From the NCBI RefSeq assembly GCF_012933445.1, contig NZ_JABBNC010000001.1:372001-436000 (forward strand): a stretch of 64,000 nucleotides of DNA. Direction: 5' to 3'. The DNA is from Actinoplanes sp. TBRC 11911. Lineage in GTDB: Bacteria; Actinomycetota; Actinomycetes; Mycobacteriales; Micromonosporaceae. The translations under genes and the position numbers were made by a program. Numbering within the stretch: position 1 is the stretch's first letter; every line of letters begins with the position of its first letter. The notes under the pieces were generated by a model that was given only the letters and a program-made list of their open reading frames with translations, was not told the DNA's origin and searched no databases. Of this stretch, positions 25,762 to 35,188 are shown piece after piece.

Positions 25762-27393
25762 TCAGACGCAGTGTGACCAATCGCTGACCCAGGACGTGCT
25801 CTCGTACGAGCCGCCCCACTTCACACACGCACCGGCAGCCGACAACCGGACCGGGCCGGCGTACCACTCGAACAACCCCGGATTGCTCGCCGACGAGCCA
25901 CCCTGGACGGACAGCGTCGCGTTCAGGCCCACCGGTCCGTTGCCGTTGTGGGCCATCGTCACCACGCAGTTAGCCCCGCCGTTGTAGAGCAGGTACACGG
26001 TCGCCGAACCCAGGTCGCGCGAGTCGATGACGGTGTATCCCGAGCCACAAACGGCGGCCGCGGTGTACGGGTTGGCGGTCGACGAGCCGGACCCGCAGTG
26101 CCCGTAGTCGCTGGTCCACGTGGCCGACCCGTTCGAGCCGCCCCACTTCACGCACGAGTTCGGCGCCAGCTCGTAGACCGGCCCCGCGTAGTAGGTGAAC
26201 GATCCCGGGTTGCTCGCCGCCTGCCCGCCCTGCACCGCCAGCGTCGCGTTGCCGGCGACCTTGCCCGCCACGTCGGTGTAGAGCGTCACCACGCAATTGT
26301 CACCGGTCGCGTTGCTGTAGAGCAGGTAGACCGTCGCCCCGGGCAGCGCGTGGTGGTCGACGACCTGGTATCCGGCCCCGCACGCCGCGCCCGCCGAGTA
26401 CGGGTTCGACCCGGTCGGCGCCGGCGATCCGTCGCCGCTGCCGCAGTGTCCGTAGTCGCTGGTCCACGTACTGGTCTTGTACGTGCCGCCCCACTTCACA
26501 CACGCGTTCGGGGCGTACGCCGTGACCGGCCCCGCATACCAGTCGTAGTTGCCGGGGTCGGCGACCTGGCTGGACCCTTGCACCTGGAGTGTGGCGTTCA
26601 TGGCGACCGCCCCGCCGTCCGCGTCGGCGAGCGTCACCACGCAGTTCTTTCCGGAGTCGTCGTCATACAGCAGGAAGACGGTCGCCGCGCCCAAGTCGTG
26701 CGAGTCCACCACGCCGTATCCGCTGCCGCAGATCGAGGCCGCCGAGTACGGGCTGCCGGATCCCTCCGGCGGAGCGGACCCGCCGCTGCCCGAGGCACCC
26801 ACGATGCCGGTGATGTAGTAGTTCGCCGCGGCGACCCACGACCCGGTCGACGCCGATGCGGCCGGGATGGTGACCTTCACGACCGACGAGGTGACGGCGA
26901 AGTGGGCCATCGTGCCGCTCTGCCCGCCCCAGTCGCCGTTGGCGGTGACCACCGAGCCGTCCGCGTTGACCGCGGTGACGATCGCGACGTGGTCCGCGTA
27001 GCCACCCGGACTCGACGAGTAGACCACGGCGTCGCCGGGCTGGGCGGTGCTGTGGAAGGTGCCATGCGATTGCCCGTACGTGTAAAAGCTCTGCGCCGCC
27101 GCGGTAAGGCCGGACACGTTGAGGCCGGAGTTGCGCCAGACCCATTTCGCGAAGTCCGCGCACCAGTATTCGGGGCCACCGGAGTAGCCACCCGCGCAGC
27201 TGTGCTCGAACTGCGAGCCGCCGAGCGAGTTGGCGGTCGGGTTCTGGGCGCACGTACCGGCGGTCTTGGTGAAGTTGGCCGCCGCGAGCGTGGCCGCGCC
27301 CGCGGTGGAGGCCGAGGCCGGGGACGCGCCGACGACCAGGGTGGCCCAGGTCGCCACGATCAGCGCCAGGGTCGTGAGCAGGATGCGTTTCAT
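25762..27393 (-). CDS. Secreted CHAP-domain protein with three C-terminal repeats
   Basis: Exported protein of 543 residues. The signal peptide ends near ASPASA. A CHAP amidase/peptidase domain (about 40-200) has the catalytic Cys in EYWCADFAKWVW and His in GGYADHVAIVTAV, so it probably cuts peptidoglycan peptides or amides. A GSGGSAPPEGSGS linker leads to three tandem repeats of about 100 residues (near 217, 333 and 440). Each has an SGYxVxDSxDL-like start, NCVVTL, NATLxVQGG, YAGPV and a CVKWGG...YGHC ending, so paired cysteines probably form disulfides. The ATG at 27393 has AGGG upstream. The repeats may bind cell-wall or surface polymers (inference). Confidence 0.88.
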   Translation of the reverse strand: MKRILLTTLALIVATWATLVVGASPASASTAGAATLAAANFTKTAGTCAQNPTANSLGGSQFEHSCAGGYSGGPEYWCADFAKWVWRNSGLNVSGLTAAAQSFYTYGQSHGTFHSTAQPGDAVVYSSSPGGYADHVAIVTAVNADGSVVTANGDWGGQSGTMAHFAVTSSVVKVTIPAASASTGSWVAAANYYITGIVGASGSGGSAPPEGSGSPYSAASICGSGYGVVDSHDLGAATVFLLYDDDSGKNCVVTLADADGGAVAMNATLQVQGSSQVADPGNYDWYAGPVTAYAPNACVKWGGTYKTSTWTSDYGHCGSGDGSPAPTGSNPYSAGAACGAGYQVVDHHALPGATVYLLYSNATGDNCVVTLYTDVAGKVAGNATLAVQGGQAASNPGSFTYYAGPVYELAPNSCVKWGGSNGSATWTSDYGHCGSGSSTANPYTAAAVCGSGYTVIDSRDLGSATVYLLYNGGANCVVTMAHNGNGPVGLNATLSVQGGSSASNPGLFEWYAGPVRLSAAGACVKWGGSYESTSWVSDWSHCV

Positions 27394-27464
27394 GGGCACA
27401 CCCTGCGGGGCCGGAGGCGTACGGGGAAAGGTCGATCAATCAATTCCGGACAATGTCAAAAATC

Positions 27465-27492
27465 AGGCCCCGCCGGCGAACCGGCGGGGCCT
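27465..27492 (-). terminator. Intrinsic terminator of the GH92 gene
   Basis: AGGCCCCGCCGG, loop CGAA, CCGGCGGGGCCT: a perfect 12-bp GC stem with a stable tetraloop. On the minus strand a run of T (TTTTTG) follows directly. It lies 14 bases after the GH92 stop. Confidence 0.9.
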
Positions 27493-27505
27493 GAGTCTCA
27501 CTTGC

Positions 27506-30500
27506 CTACTTGGTGACCGTGAACGGCAGGTCGACCCGGGTGGCCGACTCCGCACCGGTCAGGGTGACGCCGGTGGCACCCGGCACGGCCGCTCCCGGCA
27601 CGCTCACCGTGGCGTCGGTGATGACGCCGTCGGCGTTGGCGTGCAGTGCCGTGACCGACAGGCCGGACCCGAAGGTGCCGCTGACGGCCTCGTTCGGGGC
27701 GAAGCCCGAGCCGTCGACGGTGATCGCGGTGCCGCGCGGCCCCGCGGTGACCGTCAGCCTGGCCTGCGGGTGGTAGGCCGGACGCTGCGGCTGCCCGGTC
27801 ACCTGCACGTTGGCGTCGGTCGCGGACTGCTTGGCCGCCTTGGCCACCGTCACCTTGAACGTGACAGCGTTGCTGGACAGCGTGTCCCACGTCGTGACGT
27901 GCACCGTGTAGGTGCCCGGCTCGGCGTAGGTGTGCGTTCCGCCGATCGTCCCGGAACCGTCCACAGTGGCGTCCGACGGAACCATACCGTCGCCCCACTG
28001 GACCCGAGCGTGGTATCCGGTGGAGTCGGTGACGCCGCCGGTCACCGAGCCGAGCTGAGCGGTCAGCGCGACTCCGGCCGTGCCGGTCTGGTCTGCCGGG
28101 GCGGCCGTCGACAGCGAAGGGTGCGGAGTGCCGTCGTCGGCGATGGCGAACACGTGGATCCGGCCCGCCGTACCGGGGTCGCCGGTCTGCTTGGGCAGGG
28201 TCACCGAGACCGCGGTCTTACCGGCCGGGATCTGGTACGGCGTGGTGGCGAACAGGAACGGAACGGCAGCGTCCTTGTCCGTGCCGTGCAGCCGGTACGC
28301 CGACTTGGCCACCACGATGTTGCCGAACGACGGGGTGCCGCCGGCGTTGCCGCCCAGCGTCCAGTCGCTGTACTGGATCGGCGTGGTGGCGGTGCTGCCG
28401 TCACTGAACGTCACCGTGGCGGTGGTGTTCTGGTTGCCCTCGGTTCCGGTGCCGATGAACGAGATGTTCCTGGCGTCGGCGGGCAGGTGGAGCCCGATCG
28501 TGCTGCCGTTCCCGGTGACGTTGTCCGGCTGGTTGGCCGGCACCTCGGGCAACGTGAACGACAGAGGAGTTCCGGGCACCGCGGTCCGCTTGCCCTGGGT
28601 CACCCCGGCAGCCGCGAGGGCCTGCCGCGAGTATTCCCAGCCCTGCGTGTCGCAGTTCGCCCCGGGCACACCGTCGTCGCCGATGCAGACGCTGTCGAAC
28701 GCGGCGGCCAGCCCGTCGGCCGAGGTGTACGCCACGTCGACGTCGACCGTCGCCGAGTCCTGGCTGGTCCCGTCGGTCACCGTCACCGAGGCCTGGTAGT
28801 GACCGGGCTTGGCGTAGGTGTGCGAACCGCTCACGCCGTACACCGCACGCGACGACAGGGCGACCGTACCGGCGGTGGCCGGCGTGCCATCGCCCCAGTC
28901 GACGGTGGCCTGGTAGCCGGTCGCGGTTCCGCCGGTCACGGTGGCCAGCGGCACCGACAGCGCCACCCCCGACCGGGCCGGCACGGCGGTCGCCGCGGTC
29001 ACCGCGACGTCGCCGCCGCCGAGTTGGACGTCGCCGCCGGAGAGCAGCTCGATCTCGGCCAGGTTGGCCTGAGCGGCACCGGTGGTCTTGGTGACGACCA
29101 GACGGAACTGGTTGAAGCGGCCGGGACAATCAATCTGGAACGGCCGGGTCTGGTTCCGCGAGGCGAACACCTCACCCTTGCGGGTGTCCACAGTGGTCCA
29201 CGTCTTGCCGTCGCGGGAGCCCTGCAGCTTCCAGTCGGCCGGATCGCCCGGGTTGGCGCCCGACGTCAGCGTGTAGAAGGTCGGGCCCTGCTTGCTGCCC
29301 CGGTAGGTCCAGTTCACCTGCGGGGTGCCCGAGGTGAACGTCATCTGCGTCGCGGACGAGTCGTCGAACAGCTTCGACGCGTCCTGACCGCCGGTCGTGG
29401 TGGCGGTGCCAAGGCCGGGGCCGGTGGTGTCCTGCAACGGCTGTGGTACGGCGTTGCCCTTGGTCAGCGACTCCGGCGTGTCGTTCTTGCCGGTGCCCCA
29501 CGACGACGGCTTCGCCCCCATCTGGAACTCGATGGTGCCGCCGTGCGCGAACACCGACGAGTCGACCGAGACGCTGCTCTGCTTGTGCCCGTTCACCTTG
29601 ACGCTCTGCACGTACACGTTCTTGGTGTTGTTGCCGGGCGCCTTGACGACGATGTCGCCGGCCTTGCGGTGCACGGTCATCTGGGTGAACTGCGGCGACC
29701 CGATGACCCAGTTGGGCGAGCCGTTCTGCAGCGGGTACAGGCCGAGCGAGCTGAGGATGTACCACGACGACATCTCGCCGTTGTCCTCGTCGCCCAGGTA
29801 GCCCTGACCGATCTCGCTGCCCACGTACAGCCGCTGCATGATCTCCCGTACGATCGCCTGCGTCTTGGACGGCGCCCCGGCGTAGTCGTACATGTACGGG
29901 ATGTGGTGTGACGGCTGGTTGCTCATGCCGAGCTGGCCCAGCCGGACCGCGCGTGCCTCGAGCATCTCGTGGATGGTGGTGCCGTAGCCGCCGGGGCGGT
30001 CGGCCTTCTCCGGGGTGGCGAAGAACTCGTCGAGCTTCTGCTCCAGCGCCTTCTTGCCGCCGTAGAGGTTGGCGAGGCCGTTGCCGTCCTGCTGGGCGGT
30101 GAAGGCGTAGTTCCAGCCGTCGGTCTCGGTGTAGACGCCACCCCAGTCCAGCGGGTTGCCGGCCTGGAAGTTACCGGCGGCGTCGCGGCCCTCGAAGAAC
30201 TTCGTCTTGGTGTCGAACAGGTTGACGTAGTTGCGGGCGCGCTGCAGGAAGTACTGCGACTGCTCCTTGAGCTCGTCGCGCCGCGACTTCGGCGTGGCCG
30301 GGTCCTTGGCCAGGGCCGCGCCCATGTTGCCGATGCCGTAGTCGTTGATGAAGCCCTCCAGCGCCCACGACACCGACTCGCCGGTCGAGGTCGGGGTGTA
30401 GCCGAGGAACAACGACGTCTGGATGCCCTTGCGGCCGACCTCGCTGCGTCCCGAGGACACCGTCGCGTCCTTCACCGCCGCGTCGTACGCCGCGAGCGGA

Positions 30501-32896
30501 TCGGGCAGTTTCACACCGTTGAGGTACGCCTCGGCCAGCGCCACGTCCGCACTGGTGCCGGTCATCAGGTCGGCGTATCCGGGCGACGACCAGCGGGCGA
30601 TCCAGCCACCGTCCCGGTACTGCTGGACGAACCCGTCCGCGATCTTGGCCGCGATGTCCGGGTAGAGCAGCGAGTACGCCGGCCACACCGTACGGTAGGT
30701 GTCCCAGAATCCGTTGTTGACGTAGATCTGGCCGTCCACGAGCTTGGCACCGGTCGTGGTCGGGGTCGACGAGCCGGTCGGCGCCGACACCGGGCTCGCG
30801 TACTGCCAGTGCGGCTTCGACGCGGTGCCGGTGTTCTCCGACTGCGAGTTGGGGTAGAGGTTGAGCCGGTACAGGTTGGAGTAGAGGGTGACCAGCTGGG
30901 TCTCGCTGGCGCCCGTCACCTCGACCCGGCCCAGGCGGTCCTTCCACGCCGCGGTCGCGGACGCGTGGATCTGGTCGAACGAATGCCCGGTGACCTCGAA
31001 GTCGAGGTTCCGCTTGGCCTGCTCGACCGAGATGAACGAGGTCGCGAAGCGCAGCGTCACCGACGGCCTGGCCGACGTGTCGAAGGTGGCCGACGCGGCC
31101 GCGGTTGCGGTCGGTGCGCGGTCGAACGCGCCGGAGAAGAACATCCGGGTACGCCCGGCCGACAAGCCGCTGCCGTTGTCGACGAAACCGGTGACGGTGC
31201 CGTCGGCGGCGATCGTGAACGTGCCGTTCTGCAGGACCAGGCTGCCGGTGGTCTGCCCGCTCGCGAAGCCGAACTGCATGATGCCGCCGTGGTCGGTCGG
31301 CGACATCTGCGCTGTCATGCCGTTCTGCAGCTTGACGCTGTAGAAGTCGGGCCGGGCGACCTCGTCGTCGTGGCTGAAGGCGAGTGCCCGGCTGCTCGGC
31401 TGCCCGGTCAGGTTGCCACCCGCCGGCACCGGCATGATCGACATCTGGTTGCGGTCGCCCATCCACGGGCTCGGCTCGTGCGAGATCGCGAGTCCCTGCA
31501 GCATCGGCAGGTTGGCGGCGTTGTTGGCCCGCTGGTACTCGTACTCCCACGAGTTCGACGTGGCGTTGGTGACCGGGGTGAGGAAGTTGAAGCCGTTCGG
31601 CACGGCCGAGATCGGCAGGTTGTTGCCGCGCGAGAAGCCGCCGGACGCGTTGGTGCCGCGCCGCGTGTCCACGTAGTTGGTGAGCGTGGACCCGTCGATC
31701 GAGGCCGCCGTGCCGGTGACCGTGACGTCGTCGAGCCAGCCCTGGAACTTCGTGTTCAGGGTGGCGCCCGGGTTGTCGTAGGCGAGCAGGATCCGGTCGA
31801 TCGTCTTGCCGTTCGCGACCGTGCCGATGTCCGACTGCACCGCGTTCCACTCGTCGGCGACGAGCACCTTCGAGTCGCCCTGGCCGGCCGCGGTCAGCGC
31901 GTACCCGTGCTGGTCGATCGGCGACCGCTTGCTCAGGTAGCTGCCGTCGGTGAAGTGCAGGTCGACCGCCACGTAGGTGGACGGATACTGCAGGTCACCG
32001 TTGGTCAGCTCGGGGAACACCTTGTAGCTCAGCCGGGTCTTCGGCCCGACCGGGAGGCGCACGTCAAAAAGCTTATTGCTCCCGTACGCCCGTCCAGCGT
32101 TCTCGGCGCTGCCGGCGTACCGCAGCGACGCCGTTCCGGTGAACCCGGCGTCCGGCAGCATGTTCGAGCCCTCGGTGGGTCCGGACCCGACCACGGAGAT
32201 CATCGGCGTGGACGGCGGCCGCACGTTCGAGCCGTCGCTGATGTCCCAGTCGGCGAGCTGGATGAGCGAGTCACCCGAGTTCGCGGTGACGTTCAGCCGG
32301 TAATAGCTGTACGCCGCGGTGTTGGTGAAGCTGTAGTTGTTGGTCGCGAACCGGCCGCCGAAGCTCTGACCCGTACGGCGGTCCAGGTCGGTCCACTGCG
32401 AACCGTCGTTGGACCCCTGGATCGTGAAGTCCTTCGGATCCCGGCCGGGTGCGTCGTTCGCCGAGGTCAGCGAGTACTTCACGACCTTCACCGGCGCGGC
32501 CAGCTGGTAGGTGACCCAGCCGGTCGTGCTGAACGTCAGCCACTTGGTCGACGAGTCGATGTCCTTGAGATTGACCGCGACCTCGTTCGGCGCGTTCTCG
32601 GCGCTGGCCGTCACCGCGCTGACCTGGTCGAGCACGCTGCCGGGCAGGCCAAGACGCGATCCGGTCAGGTTGCCCTGCACCGGGTTGCCCTTGGTGTCCA
32701 CCTCGGCGGTGCTGGCCGCGGGCTGCGGGTCGGCGCTCTCGAACGAGGAGGTGAAGTCGCCGGGCGGGGCCGGGGAGGCGTTCGCCGTGGCGGGGGTGAC
32801 GGCCAGTCCGGCGGACACGAGTAGCAATGCGCCGCCGACGGATAGCCACCGTCGAGGCAGGAGGGAGGCAGCGCGGGAGCCGCCATTCAACTTCAT
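27506..32896 (-). CDS. Secreted multidomain GH92 alpha-mannosidase
   Basis: Exported protein of 1796 residues with a signal peptide ending near PATANA (about 40). Order of parts: discoidin/F5-8C-like carbohydrate module (about 100-225); beta-sandwich linker region; GH92 exo-alpha-mannosidase (about 405-1110) with NNGFWDTYRTVWPAY and the acidic motif GYLGDEDNGEMSSWY near 1035. A second F5-8C-like module follows (about 1165-1300), then a PKD-like domain (about 1312-1392), a roughly 200-residue domain beginning AFDSVCIGDDG, another Ig/PKD domain and an IPT-like end. GH92 enzymes are calcium-dependent and cut alpha-mannosides of fungal or yeast type glycans. CTGGAG precedes the ATG. No sorting signal is seen. 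The domain at 1395-1592 recurs in the Ser/Thr kinase at 51815. Confidence 0.94.
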   Translation of the reverse strand: MKLNGGSRAASLLPRRWLSVGGALLLVSAGLAVTPATANASPAPPGDFTSSFESADPQPAASTAEVDTKGNPVQGNLTGSRLGLPGSVLDQVSAVTASAENAPNEVAVNLKDIDSSTKWLTFSTTGWVTYQLAAPVKVVKYSLTSANDAPGRDPKDFTIQGSNDGSQWTDLDRRTGQSFGGRFATNNYSFTNTAAYSYYRLNVTANSGDSLIQLADWDISDGSNVRPPSTPMISVVGSGPTEGSNMLPDAGFTGTASLRYAGSAENAGRAYGSNKLFDVRLPVGPKTRLSYKVFPELTNGDLQYPSTYVAVDLHFTDGSYLSKRSPIDQHGYALTAAGQGDSKVLVADEWNAVQSDIGTVANGKTIDRILLAYDNPGATLNTKFQGWLDDVTVTGTAASIDGSTLTNYVDTRRGTNASGGFSRGNNLPISAVPNGFNFLTPVTNATSNSWEYEYQRANNAANLPMLQGLAISHEPSPWMGDRNQMSIMPVPAGGNLTGQPSSRALAFSHDDEVARPDFYSVKLQNGMTAQMSPTDHGGIMQFGFASGQTTGSLVLQNGTFTIAADGTVTGFVDNGSGLSAGRTRMFFSGAFDRAPTATAAASATFDTSARPSVTLRFATSFISVEQAKRNLDFEVTGHSFDQIHASATAAWKDRLGRVEVTGASETQLVTLYSNLYRLNLYPNSQSENTGTASKPHWQYASPVSAPTGSSTPTTTGAKLVDGQIYVNNGFWDTYRTVWPAYSLLYPDIAAKIADGFVQQYRDGGWIARWSSPGYADLMTGTSADVALAEAYLNGVKLPDPLAAYDAAVKDATVSSGRSEVGRKGIQTSLFLGYTPTSTGESVSWALEGFINDYGIGNMGAALAKDPATPKSRRDELKEQSQYFLQRARNYVNLFDTKTKFFEGRDAAGNFQAGNPLDWGGVYTETDGWNYAFTAQQDGNGLANLYGGKKALEQKLDEFFATPEKADRPGGYGTTIHEMLEARAVRLGQLGMSNQPSHHIPYMYDYAGAPSKTQAIVREIMQRLYVGSEIGQGYLGDEDNGEMSSWYILSSLGLYPLQNGSPNWVIGSPQFTQMTVHRKAGDIVVKAPGNNTKNVYVQSVKVNGHKQSSVSVDSSVFAHGGTIEFQMGAKPSSWGTGKNDTPESLTKGNAVPQPLQDTTGPGLGTATTTGGQDASKLFDDSSATQMTFTSGTPQVNWTYRGSKQGPTFYTLTSGANPGDPADWKLQGSRDGKTWTTVDTRKGEVFASRNQTRPFQIDCPGRFNQFRLVVTKTTGAAQANLAEIELLSGGDVQLGGGDVAVTAATAVPARSGVALSVPLATVTGGTATGYQATVDWGDGTPATAGTVALSSRAVYGVSGSHTYAKPGHYQASVTVTDGTSQDSATVDVDVAYTSADGLAAAFDSVCIGDDGVPGANCDTQGWEYSRQALAAAGVTQGKRTAVPGTPLSFTLPEVPANQPDNVTGNGSTIGLHLPADARNISFIGTGTEGNQNTTATVTFSDGSTATTPIQYSDWTLGGNAGGTPSFGNIVVAKSAYRLHGTDKDAAVPFLFATTPYQIPAGKTAVSVTLPKQTGDPGTAGRIHVFAIADDGTPHPSLSTAAPADQTGTAGVALTAQLGSVTGGVTDSTGYHARVQWGDGMVPSDATVDGSGTIGGTHTYAEPGTYTVHVTTWDTLSSNAVTFKVTVAKAAKQSATDANVQVTGQPQRPAYHPQARLTVTAGPRGTAITVDGSGFAPNEAVSGTFGSGLSVTALHANADGVITDATVSVPGAAVPGATGVTLTGAESATRVDLPFTVTK

Positions 32897-33442
32897 GCAG
32901 AACTCCAGGGGAAGCGGGCGCTCGGTCTGCGCCCGTATCTAAGATCGTCAGCTTCACCGCGACTGACAACGATGTCAAGAAAGGATCTGGAAATGAGCCG
33001 GAAACGGATCGCGAGTGTTCGTGTCATCGCAGGTGAGGTCCGCCCCGACCGGCTCAGCCACCCCGCCACCAGCTCCGGCGCGGCACCGACCGGTTCATCG
33101 TGGAACGTTCCGGACCCCCACACACCACCGCGTTTAAATACAATTTCGACATATTCATATGTCGAGGCGACTCTTTGCCGGTACGAGTCCGCGACCACCC
33201 ACCGCGGCACGCTCCCGCCGAGCCGATCCAGGTGCCCGCCGCAGCATCGAAGCCACCCAGCACCACGGCGGCGAGCATCGCGGCAACCCACACGAGGGGC
33301 CGCCGGGCGGGCAGCTTGAAGCGCTGCCGCAGGCCCGAGAGGATCAGGTGGAGGCCGGGCCGGCGCCCGTCCTGGCCATCTCCAGCAGGGTGGTGAGGAT
33401 CTCGGCGCCGCGGTGGTTCAGCGTTACGGCGACAGCAGTCGC
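32897..33442. other. Intergenic region with operator-like palindromes and possible gene relics
   Basis: No intact gene is recognised. It holds TGACAACGATGTCA at 32964-32977 (arms TGACA/TGTCA), close to the GH92 start and possibly its operator. It also holds a perfect palindrome CGACATATTCATATGTCG at 33147-33164 in an AT-rich island. On the minus strand near 33260-33400 a stretch reads LRQRFKLPARRPLVWVAAML then AAVVLGGF, which looks like one membrane helix of a lost protein. Stops and frame changes surround it. Confidence 0.45.
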
Positions 33443-34432
33443 TCAATCCCAGGCTCGGCCGATGCGGGCCAGCCGTTCGGCGTACTCGATCTGGTTCTGC
33501 CATTCGGGCGGCCAGGCGCTGAGGCCGAGAGACGCCCCCGCGAAGGCGCCCGCCAGGCACGCGATGGAGTCGGAGTCGCCCGAGGTGGCCGCGGCGCGGC
33601 CGACGACGGCGACCGGCTCGTCAGGCGAGATCAGGTAGCAGTAGAGCGCCGTGGCCAAGGCCTCCTCGGCGACCCACCCGGCGCCGGTCGCCCGGCACGG
33701 GTCACCCTCGTACCGGCCGGCCCCAAGCGCCTGGCCGACCCGGTCCAGGGCATCGGCGCACTCGTCCCAGCCGTGCGCGATGAAGGTCTCCGGTCTGGAG
33801 TAACCGGGCTGCCGCCATAGTTCGCCGAGCCACTCGCCGCGGTAGTTGGTGCGCTGTTCGGCGCAGCGCTCACGCAGGGCCGCCAGAATGTCGGCCGGCG
33901 CCACCCCGCTACTAAGGAAGAAGACGGCGTACGCGGTGAGCTCGCTCGCCGCCAGCGCGGTGGGATGTCCGTGGGTCATCGCGGCCTGTAGCTGCGCGAC
34001 TGCGGCCCGCTGGTCGTCGCTCAATCCCGGCATCAGGCCCACCGGAGTGACCCGCATGTTCGCCCCGCAACCCTTGGATCGAGCCTGAGTGGCCTCCAGC
34101 CACGGCAGCCCATCAGCCAGGCCGACACAAGCATGCAGACAGGTCATCCCGGGTGAGCGAGTGTTGTCCGGGCTCTTGAGCCACGCGACGAACCCGCGGC
34201 GCAACACCGGCTCGAGGCCTTGCGGGGTGAACGTGCGTGCCGCGAGCAGCGCCTCACCAACCGCCAGCGCCATCTGGGTGTCATCGGTGACCCGGGCCGG
34301 ATCCCCGGTCAGCTCTCGCGGGCCCTGCACACCGTAGGTGGCAACGATCGAGCCGTAGTCCTGAAACTCGGTCGGCCTGCCCAACGAATCCCCGTACGCC
34401 AATCCGAACAACGATCCCGACGCGACACGCAT
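33443..34432 (-). CDS. ADP-ribosylglycohydrolase family protein
   Basis: A 329-residue hydrolase of the ARH/DraG type, which removes ADP-ribose from proteins or other targets using two magnesium ions. Metal-site motifs are present: FGLAYGDSLGRP near the start, RVTDDTQMALAVGEAL and, near the end, ATSGDSDSIACLAGAFAGA. The ATG at 34432 is preferred over an upstream GTG at 34438. It lies 9 bases after the end of an upstream gene fragment. No ADP-ribosyltransferase is recognisable nearby, so the target is unknown. Confidence 0.93.
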   Translation of the reverse strand: MRVASGSLFGLAYGDSLGRPTEFQDYGSIVATYGVQGPRELTGDPARVTDDTQMALAVGEALLAARTFTPQGLEPVLRRGFVAWLKSPDNTRSPGMTCLHACVGLADGLPWLEATQARSKGCGANMRVTPVGLMPGLSDDQRAAVAQLQAAMTHGHPTALAASELTAYAVFFLSSGVAPADILAALRERCAEQRTNYRGEWLGELWRQPGYSRPETFIAHGWDECADALDRVGQALGAGRYEGDPCRATGAGWVAEEALATALYCYLISPDEPVAVVGRAAATSGDSDSIACLAGAFAGASLGLSAWPPEWQNQIEYAERLARIGRAWD

Positions 34433-34441
34433 CCCCACACT

Positions 34442-34600
34442 CTAGAAACCCGTCGATCCCGCAGCACCGGCCTCGGCCACCGTCTGAGCGATCGGAACCG
34501 TCGGCCTATCCCCCGGACCGATGCCCGCCTGCTCGATGATCGGCCGGGCGGGATCATGCGAGGTTCGGCGAAGCTTCACCGTGGAAGGCCGAGCGGGTGC
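34442..34600 (-). pseudogene. Probable C-terminal gene fragment upstream of the ADP-ribosylglycohydrolase gene
   Basis: The minus strand reads STVKLRRTSHDPARPIIEQA then GIGPGDRPTVPIAQTVAEAG and stops at 34442, just before the hydrolase start. It looks like real coding sequence, but no start or upstream domain belonging to it can be found. I do not recognise the family. Confidence 0.35.
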
Positions 34601-34660
34601 TGGGCCATGTGTCAGAGGGCCCTGCCGACGTTCGCTTTCAAGTCCCCAGCATGGGCGGCC

Positions 34661-34903
34661 ATGTCCTCGTTCCGTTCCGCCGGCACGCTCACTTTTCCTG
34701 ACGGCGAGTCGACACCGGTCGACCAGCCGAGCCACGAACTGTGGGCCTGGCTCAGCCCGATCTTCATGGACGAGGATCTGACCGCGCTGGTCACCGTCAC
34801 GGCCGGTACGCCGGAGGCGGACGTCCTGGAGCTCCAATATCATGCGCTCGCCCGGAGATACTGTGCGGCGTGGACGATGCGACAGAAAAGGGCTGGGAGT
34901 TGA
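34661..34903 (+). CDS. Small protein of unknown function
   Basis: Unrecognised 80-residue frame: MSSFRSAGTLTFPDGESTPV, then SHELWAWLSPIFMDEDLTALVTVTAGTPEADVLELQYHALARRYC. The composition is that of a real folded protein rather than a GC-biased shadow frame. It overlaps the start of the next gene by 34 bases in another frame. This may be an N-terminal part separated by frameshift from the following frame, since both together would make one protein of about 170 residues. A frameshifted single gene is therefore an alternative. Confidence 0.45.
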   Translation: MSSFRSAGTLTFPDGESTPVDQPSHELWAWLSPIFMDEDLTALVTVTAGTPEADVLELQYHALARRYCAAWTMRQKRAGS

Positions 34904-35178
34904 AGCAAGGCGACCGGCTGATCGGGACTTTGATTTTCGAGGGTCAAGACATGTTCTGGTCTGACTGCCGGTTTCAGCCGGGGCCGGGATGGGCGGGAGT
35001 TCGGCCGCTGTTCGACCGAGTAGGGGATGCCTGGCGGAATCACGACACCGATGCGGCGATCGCAGCCGATGAGGCGATCTGTGCGGCGGGCCTGGTTTTG
35101 CAGCCGAGTGACGGGAGCGCTGCGCTCACCGATTTCCTTTTGCGGATTGACGGTGACAAGGCGCGATTCCGCTGGTGA
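34870..35178 (+). CDS. Small protein of unknown function
   Basis: Unrecognised 102-residue frame with a coding-like sequence: GWELKQGDRLIGTLIFEGQD, MFWSDCRFQPGPGWAGVRPLF, ending GSAALTDFLLRIDGDKARFRW. A GTG at 34870 has GGAG about 11 bases upstream. It overlaps the preceding short frame and ends 10 bases before the next gene, so the three form a probable operon. The tail LTDFLLRIDGDKARFRW suggests a beta-rich cytoplasmic protein. No transmembrane segment is present. Confidence 0.55.
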   Translation: MDDATEKGWELKQGDRLIGTLIFEGQDMFWSDCRFQPGPGWAGVRPLFDRVGDAWRNHDTDAAIAADEAICAAGLVLQPSDGSAALTDFLLRIDGDKARFRW

Positions 35179-35188
35179 GCGCTTTACG

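Noticed and set aside
27230..32824. Very long plus-strand frames opposite the GH92 gene (893 and 951 codons)
   Set aside because: They lack any domain, signal or sensible composition and arise from the strong third-position GC bias of the GH92 gene.
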